Shown in pieces: positions 61,701-64,000 of a stretch of DNA of 64,000 nucleotides. Each line of letters opens with the position of its first letter. The first letter of the stretch is position 1. The translations under genes and the position numbers were made by a program. The stretch is from Rhabditoides inermis (lineage: Eukaryota > Nematoda > Chromadorea > Rhabditida > Rhabditidae), in the NCBI GenBank assembly GCA_963966185.1, contig CAWZYM010000216.1:417501-481500 (forward strand), in the 5' to 3' direction. Under the pieces are notes generated by a model. That model searched no databases. It worked only from the letters and a program-made list of their open reading frames with translations, and was not told the DNA's origin.

Positions 61701-62910
61701 AAGGGCTTCCTCGACAAGTCGATTGCGCCCATGCTCAAGGTACCTGCTCTCTCTCTCTCTCCTCTCATTCTCTCTCTCTCTCCTCTCATTCTCTCTCTTC
61801 AGGCCTTCACTGCCGACTACGACAAAGCTGTCATCGTCTGAGAGAGCAGCTAACACTTACACCCCCTCCCCTCTAAATTCTCACTTCCCCCACCCCAGTC
61901 TTAACATGCATATCCATCATCTACAGCGCGCTTCATCTTGCATATAGCTGACTTCACATTAAGTTCCATTACATTACCTTAAAAACTGACGCGCTGCACG
62001 CAACCTAGTTTGTGATAGAGAAAGTTTGTACGAAAGAGCTTCGATAGTGTGTGTGCGTTCAGGGAGCGCGATAGAATAAACACGTCTTTTGATCGATGTC
62101 CGTGTGTTGTTTTACTACCACTGAAAGGGAAAACAAGCCCCGCCCACTCACGCCCCGCCCACCTTGATATCGTCGATGAGGACTGCGGGGTCGCAGCTCA
62201 CGTAGAAGTCCTTCACCTCGAAGAGGAGAGGGAAGCAGATCACTGTGTCGCCAAACACTCTGAACAATCAAATGAACACGCGGACATCACAAGTACGTTT
62301 CATAGCCGCAATATGATTGGGAATGAACAGGTCTTCTTCTCAGGTTCGTCAGCCTCTTCTCTGCAGAACCAAACGTGCTCATCACCCACCTGAACATCTT
62401 ACTGGTGGAGAGGGGTCCGAAGGGGCGGGGCGGACGACCGGACAGGCCGAGTTTCTTGTCCCGGCCCAGACACTCGAACACCTGCGAAAGAAAAGAGTTA
62501 GCAACACTCCCCGATTACTTTGATACAAATAAAAGAGAAAGGCACAGTACCTTGACCATGCGCCAGCTCGGCCAAATCTGAATCGGCTCCACCTGAAATT
62601 CGGAGAGATCGTCGGGGCCTCACTCTCACGCTCAACTCGACAATCTCAACAGCTGTCACAAGCGTCATCATAACGTCCGTACAATCTCCACAGCACTTCT
62701 ACTTCTACCACTTCTCCCAGTACATTACAACTCTGCGGAATCGGCTAGCCACCCCTCGTACGGTACGAGTCGTACGAGACTCGTACGGTACGAGTCCCGT
62801 ACCTCGTGCGGTGTCTGTGTGGCGATGCCGTACGTGCTGAGCATCATCTGCAGGCGGGCCGAGTCGGCGATCAGCGCGATCTGCACCACCGGGTCGCCCT
62901 CCATGGAACC
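37042..62910 (-). CDS. Phosphorylase kinase alpha/beta regulatory subunit, C-terminal 642 aa, partial
   Basis: Twenty-three minus-strand exons, all in phase: 62910-62803, 62592-62551, 62481-62390, 62259-62163, 58600-58516, 58417-58329, 57886-57806, 57641-57570, 57306-57268, 57092-56996, 56856-56787, 56627-56549, 56109-56002, 55825-55781, 55628-55545, 55150-55051, 49959-49869, 49559-49430, 41270-41163, 40084-40007, 39122-39069, 38902-38831, 37149-37042. Family blocks in order: [152 protein letters not shown]. It regulates glycogen phosphorylase kinase through calmodulin and phosphorylation. The N-terminal glucoamylase-like domain lies beyond the window. The C-terminus is CKIN, a possible prenylation box (alpha and beta subunits are farnesylated). 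Five genes lie in its introns. Alpha versus beta is not settled. Confidence 0.93.
40566..40725. repeat. (GAGACA)n hexanucleotide repeat
   Basis: About 27 uninterrupted GAGACA units, followed by GGGA and GAGT variants up to 40800. It lies in the kinase-subunit intron between exons 19 and 20. Frames through it (TE, QR or SV dipeptides) are not genes. Confidence 0.95.
41618..41624 (+). promoter_or_regulatory. TATA box of the ShKT gene
   Basis: TATAAAA lies 53 bp before the start codon at 41677, at normal core-promoter spacing for a short leader. Confidence 0.6.
41677..45909 (+). CDS. Secreted protein with three ShKT domains, 6 exons, 194 aa
   Basis: Exons 41677-41755, 41822-41893, 43680-43817, 45180-45277, 45460-45526, 45779-45909; phases 1,1,1,0,1 agree. 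A signal peptide ([16 protein letters not shown]) is followed by a Thr/Gly/Ala-rich linker (about residues 17-50), likely O-glycosylated. Then come three six-cysteine ShKT modules: [46 protein letters not shown] and [23 protein letters not shown], the last ending at the stop. ShKT modules occur in worm surface and secreted proteins and in potassium-channel-blocking peptides; no toxin role is implied. The gene lies within a kinase-subunit intron on the other strand. A 1.1-kb mobile element and decayed copies of exon 3 lie in its second intron. Confidence 0.9.
42290..43635 (+). pseudogene. Two decayed copies of ShKT exon 3 flanking a mobile element
   Basis: TTTGCAGACTGCAGTGACCA at 42294 and 43586 repeats the acceptor and start of exon 3 (TTACAGACTGCAATGACCAG, 43674). 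Both copies lose frame within about 35 bases (GCAGAACTGCCTGCGAGC, ACAGAACTGCAGAATCG). The 1.1-kb mobile element lies between them, and AAAATCGTGTAA.GCATTTTC also occurs on both sides (42080, 43551). Confidence 0.75.
42374..43540 (+). mobile_element. Dispersed 1.1-kb mobile element, copy 2
   Basis: Colinear with 25399-26517, including the foldback arms (42374-42481 and 42615-42718), GCGCCTACTGCGCTC, CGCAAACCCGGCGCGAATTA and the terminal hairpin GAGAGGGCGCTGCGCGCCCTC before TCTAAT. It differs by a (CCCA)n run at 43278-43303 and other indels. No coding region. Confidence 0.7.
46053..46118 (+). pseudogene. Partial copy of the last ShKT exon
   Basis: ACCCCGTCTACTACACCCTC..TGCCCCAAGACGTGCGGACG..TGCTACTAG repeats the last 60 bases of the ShKT gene (45850-45909), stop included. 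The first three cysteines of the module and a usable acceptor are missing, so it is a duplicated fragment. Confidence 0.8.
46397..46434 (-). mobile_element. Helitron-like 3' hairpin terminus, solitary
   Basis: CTAGCGCTCCGGCGCG..CGCGCCTCCGCGCTAG matches the ends of the three elements at 9481-17602. On the minus strand it ends GGAGCGCTAG followed by T. The next bases to the right (GAAAATAAGAAGAATAG) resemble the sub-terminal part of those elements, but I find no matching 5' start, so this is a truncated copy. Confidence 0.55.
46850..47074. repeat. TC microsatellite
   Basis: A long TC tract with TTCTC and TTTC variants in the large kinase-subunit intron. Another short tract lies at 47146-47180. 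Confidence 0.93.
47340..48920. repeat. Complex repeat with a perfect-looking 432-bp tandem duplication
   Basis: Positions 48054-48485 and 48486-48917 are almost identical (first visible difference TTTGTAGCGG against TTTGCAGCGG) and must be a recent duplication. Older, diverged copies of the same unit lie at 47530-47780 and 47810-48050. A motif AAAGTTT.A...GAATCGGTT.AGT..AA..GAGTTATG recurs about seven times. The identical 80-residue frames inside are not supported as genes. Confidence 0.85.
49400..49418. repeat. C homopolymer
   Basis: An uninterrupted C run of about 18 just after the exon ending at 49430 on the minus strand, so it reads as a G run within the first 30 bases of that intron. 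Confidence 0.9.
49960..50893. other. Kinase-subunit intron with a degenerate repeat
   Basis: Phrases such as TTTAGGG.ATCA.ACAGGCAC (50101 and 50279) and TTCACAACCAC.ACAC (about 50158, 50230, 50318, 50480) recur at roughly 170-bp spacing. No exon was seen before the serine-rich gene at 50894. Confidence 0.5.
50894..51452 (+). CDS. Small Ser/Thr-rich protein (paralogue 1), 5 exons, 107 aa
   Basis: Exons 50894-50938, 50983-51070, 51152-51196, 51243-51310, 51375-51452, all in phase. No signal peptide. Exon 2 encodes [20 protein letters not shown], a predicted amphipathic helix with C-x3-C; the rest is Ser/Thr-rich ([13 protein letters not shown]..) and the C-terminus is VRLVRI. The gene at 53298 has the same exon 2 pattern ([20 protein letters not shown]), the same phase-1 splice after it, and V(K/R)D at the start of exon 3. 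I recognise no family; the compact exons and tiny introns suggest an expressed gene. AATAAA lies at 51492-51497. Introns 2, 4 hold ATCGAT runs. Confidence 0.75.
51078..51146. repeat. ATCGAT tandem run filling an intron
   Basis: Alternating CGATCGATAA and CGATCGATAACC units make up nearly all of an 81-bp intron of the serine-rich gene. Similar runs occur in introns at 19190-19215, 23968-24000, 51325-51362 and 54052-54088. Confidence 0.85.
52075..52081 (+). promoter_or_regulatory. TATA box of the collagen gene
   Basis: TATAAAA lies 32-38 bp before the start codon at 52113. The leader would be very short, unless an upstream start is used or the message is trans-spliced. Confidence 0.65.
52113..53058 (+). 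CDS. Cuticle collagen, 298 aa, 2 exons
   Basis: Exons 52113-52223 and 52273-53058, phase 0. Residues 8-32 form the N-terminal membrane anchor ([20 protein letters not shown]). A furin-type site, RTKR, is at residues 83-86. A cysteine pair CQC and C105 precede a short Gly-X-Y block (about 108-131). A 20-residue break follows with three cysteines ([13 protein letters not shown]), then a Gly-X-Y block of about 125 residues, rich in Pro at X and Y. The C-terminus is [15 protein letters not shown]. This is the standard nematode cuticle collagen plan: procollagen is cleaved at RxxR and disulphide-linked into trimers in the cuticle. The gene lies inside a kinase-subunit intron between two paralogous serine-rich genes. 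Confidence 0.97.
53298..54476 (+). CDS. Ser-rich protein (paralogue 2), 7 exons, 224 aa
   Basis: Exons 53298-53321, 53434-53521, 53715-53873, 53920-54050, 54094-54248, 54302-54365, 54423-54476, all in phase. After a short first exon, exon 2 encodes [20 protein letters not shown], the match to the gene at 50894. Then follow a Ser/Arg-rich stretch ([17 protein letters not shown]), an acidic patch with [23 protein letters not shown], a Pro/Lys/Arg-rich segment ([15 protein letters not shown]) that could be a nuclear localisation signal, [18 protein letters not shown], and the end RLCRI. Function unknown. Both paralogues end in RI and flank the collagen gene. Introns carry TACNGTA or ATCGAT motifs. 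Confidence 0.78.
54477..55050. other. Downstream region and kinase-subunit intron remainder
   Basis: AATAAA at 54603-54608 is the likely signal for the gene ending at 54476. From 54808 to 54885 AGCTAAACCA is repeated about six times with small changes. No further exon seen until the minus-strand kinase exon at 55051. Confidence 0.5.
55695..55763. repeat. GA microsatellite in a kinase-subunit intron
   Basis: A purine tract in the short intron between exons 55825-55781 and 55628-55545. Other TC/GA tracts of this host gene lie at 56870-56945, 57660-57705 and 58430-58505. Confidence 0.9.
56220..56535. repeat. 45-bp minisatellite in a kinase-subunit intron
   Basis: About seven units of ATTACGGTAGGAGAATAATT plus a variable part. 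Because 45 is a multiple of three, the array stays open on the minus strand in more than one frame. One frame is continuous with the exon 56627-56549, so a transcript retaining this intron would add about 60 repeat residues before a stop. Confidence 0.85.
59101..61841 (+). CDS. Protein tyrosine phosphatase, 14 exons, 373 aa
   Basis: Exons 59101-59113, 59374-59447, 59500-59579, 59623-59668, 59715-59788, 59827-59893, 59936-60052, 60093-60152, 60298-60405, 60677-60763, 60806-60912, 61211-61367, 61647-61739, 61803-61841. A Lys-rich N-terminus of about 90 residues ([15 protein letters not shown]) leads into a classical catalytic domain: NKNRYKDV (substrate loop region, 113-120), [22 protein letters not shown], the WPD loop WPDRGVP (255-261), the P-loop [10 protein letters not shown] with catalytic C285, and [10 protein letters not shown] (Q loop). 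All key residues are present, so it should be active on phosphotyrosine. A cytosolic single-domain PTP with a basic N-terminus is common among worm germline or sperm PTPs; that expression is inference. The gene is nested in a kinase-subunit intron. AATAAA lies at 62075-62080. Confidence 0.94.
61842..62162. other. PTP 3' region
   Basis: The 3' untranslated region of the phosphatase, with AATAAA at 62075-62080, ends shortly before the minus-strand kinase exon at 62163. Nothing else recognised. Confidence 0.5.
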
Positions 62911-63129
62911 CTGGAAGACGGTTTGCAGGTCTACGTTCCCTGTTTAATGTCTGAACAGTAAATTTCAACCGAGTCGCCCTCCATCGAACCCTCAAATATC
63001 ACAACTTTATCTCACTTCCAAAACTTGCACAGGTTTTAAACGGGCTTCATTGTCACTTTTCACAGGTCTACTTTTTCCAAACTCTGAACGGCCGCTAAAT
63101 ACTCCAAGCATTCCTTGCTATAGTGGGCT
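62911..63129. other. Kinase-subunit intron, partial exon echo
   Basis: GAGTCGCCCTCCATCGAACCCT at 62970 repeats the first bases of the exon at 62910 (GGGTCGCCCTCCATGGAACCCT, 62890). No further exon of the host gene is recognised up to the window edge. Confidence 0.55.
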
Positions 63130-63300
63130 CGCAACTGAGTTCCACTCTTTTCTCGAGAGACATTAGGGTAGTTAGAAAAAGATCAGAACCCATTGGATGG
63201 TGTTTTCATTTTGACAAAACATTGTGTGGGTAGCCAGGATCGAACCCACGGGTCGCTCTTTGCTAAGCGAGAGCGTTGCCACTACACCATGTGTCCATGT
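63130..63300 (-). mobile_element. tRNA-Ala-derived SINE, fuller copy
   Basis: On the minus strand, TGGTGTAGTGG (A box), CTTAGCA (AGC anticodon loop) and GGTTCGATCC (B box) form a tRNA-Ala-like head. A body with CCAATGGGTTCTGATC and an end CTCTCGAGAAAAGAGTGG match 5059-5188. The acceptor stem does not pair, so it is not a working tRNA gene. Polymerase III promoter boxes look intact. Confidence 0.7.
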
Positions 63301-63792
63301 GGGTGGATCCGCGAGTTAGATATATGAACGCCAAGAATACTCTGCGATACACTTCATTCGGTATACTGTCATGATAACTGTCCATGATAATGTTTTCACC
63401 GAAAAATCCTGAGCTAAGTACGAGCCTATGTATTATATTAGTTCTTTTTTAATACTCGAGGTCATCAGTGATGTTTCATGTATTCAATTATTTCCATTTC
63501 ATAATTTTTTTGGCCATCTTCATTTGCTTAAATAAATCACCACAAGCTCACTCTAAATAACAAAACAAAGCGAAACTAATTTTCACAGGATTTAGTCCAA
63601 ACTCCAAACAAACAAAAACAAACACTCCGCCGTCCTGTCCCGAGGCCCGAGGTGTCAAAGTTCTAGCTCGTAAACGAAAAAGGTCACCCCTGCTGTTCCA
63701 CCAATCAGCCGACGACTTGGGGCCTCGGGGCACACTGCGCTCAAAGACACCGCCAATAACGAGAGATTTCGCGGTTGCTCCTCCCTCTCTTC

Positions 63793-63800
63793 TATATATT
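63793..63800 (+). promoter_or_regulatory. TATA box of the last gene
   Basis: TATATATT lies about 36-43 bp upstream of the start codon at 63835. Confidence 0.45.
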
Positions 63801-63834
63801 AACGCCTCTCGAAAGTTCCACATCACAATCCACC

Positions 63835-64000
63835 ATGACTTGCTTCTCGATCACTCCCCGTCTGTTCACCCCGCGACGGCCGATCAGCCTCGAATCCAAG
63901 ACTCGCGCCAAGAGACTGCTCTTCGGACGGCGAGTGTTTGAAATACTTTCTCTTATAAGCTACTTTGTAACCTCTCTACTATTCGATTCACATCATCCCT
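63835..64000 (+). CDS. Start of an unidentified gene, cut by the window edge
   Basis: The frame opens MTCFSITPRLFTPRRPISLE and continues with SKTRAKRLLFGRR. It stays open to the window end, but a donor may lie earlier. The TATA-like box and GC-rich coding start support a real gene. KRLLFG recalls the RRxLFG motif at the cyclin-binding end of CDK inhibitors, but six residues are weak evidence. It lies upstream of the last visible kinase-subunit exon and so may be one more nested gene. Confidence 0.45.
   Translation, partial: MTCFSITPRLFTPRRPISLESKTRAKRLLFGRRVFEILSLISYFVTSLLFDSHHP

Noticed and set aside
63228..63300. Functional tRNA-Ala gene
   Set aside because: A and B boxes and an AGC loop are present, but the acceptor and anticodon stems do not pair and the sequence continues into a SINE body.

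Overview
This is a nematode chromosome segment. The evidence is a textbook major sperm protein gene, a cuticle collagen with a furin-type site, ShKT domains, nematode-type seven-helix chemoreceptors, many short exons with GT..AG introns, and intron 3' ends of the worm type (TTTCAG/TTGCAG). I do not assign a genus. No gene model was taken from an annotation: I read each exon chain on the strand shown and required splice phase to agree at every junction.

Layout. 1-3150: satellite-like array (about 155-bp core plus GA tract) split by a 680-bp retroposon. 4491-9310 (minus): a chemoreceptor (287 aa) and an unrecognised single-pass membrane protein (286 aa). 9481-17602: a nest of three Helitron-like elements, two head to tail and the third inserted inverted in the second. 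17679-22755 (minus): a 10-exon chemoreceptor with a major sperm protein gene inside one intron on the other strand. 23612-33892 (plus): a 13-exon cation diffusion facilitator with DxxxD metal-site motifs; one intron lacks an AG acceptor, and the last intron holds four TTAA-flanked MITEs, one of them carrying a 5'-truncated LINE. 35528-36414 (plus): a DM-domain (doublesex/mab-3 type) gene.

37042-62910 (minus): the 3' part (23 exons, 642 aa) of a phosphorylase kinase alpha/beta regulatory subunit gene. Its 5' end lies beyond the window. Its introns hold at least five complete plus-strand genes: a three-ShKT secreted protein, two paralogous serine-rich proteins with a cuticle collagen between them, and a protein tyrosine phosphatase with a complete active site. 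A further plus-strand gene begins at 63835.

Functional links are loose: gene order reflects nesting, not operons. Sperm-type (MSP, possibly the PTP) and cuticle (collagen) genes lie inside introns of broadly needed genes. Two short palindromes, TACNGTA and ATCGAT, recur in introns across the window, and GA/TC microsatellites fill others, often beside partial copies of the neighbouring exon.
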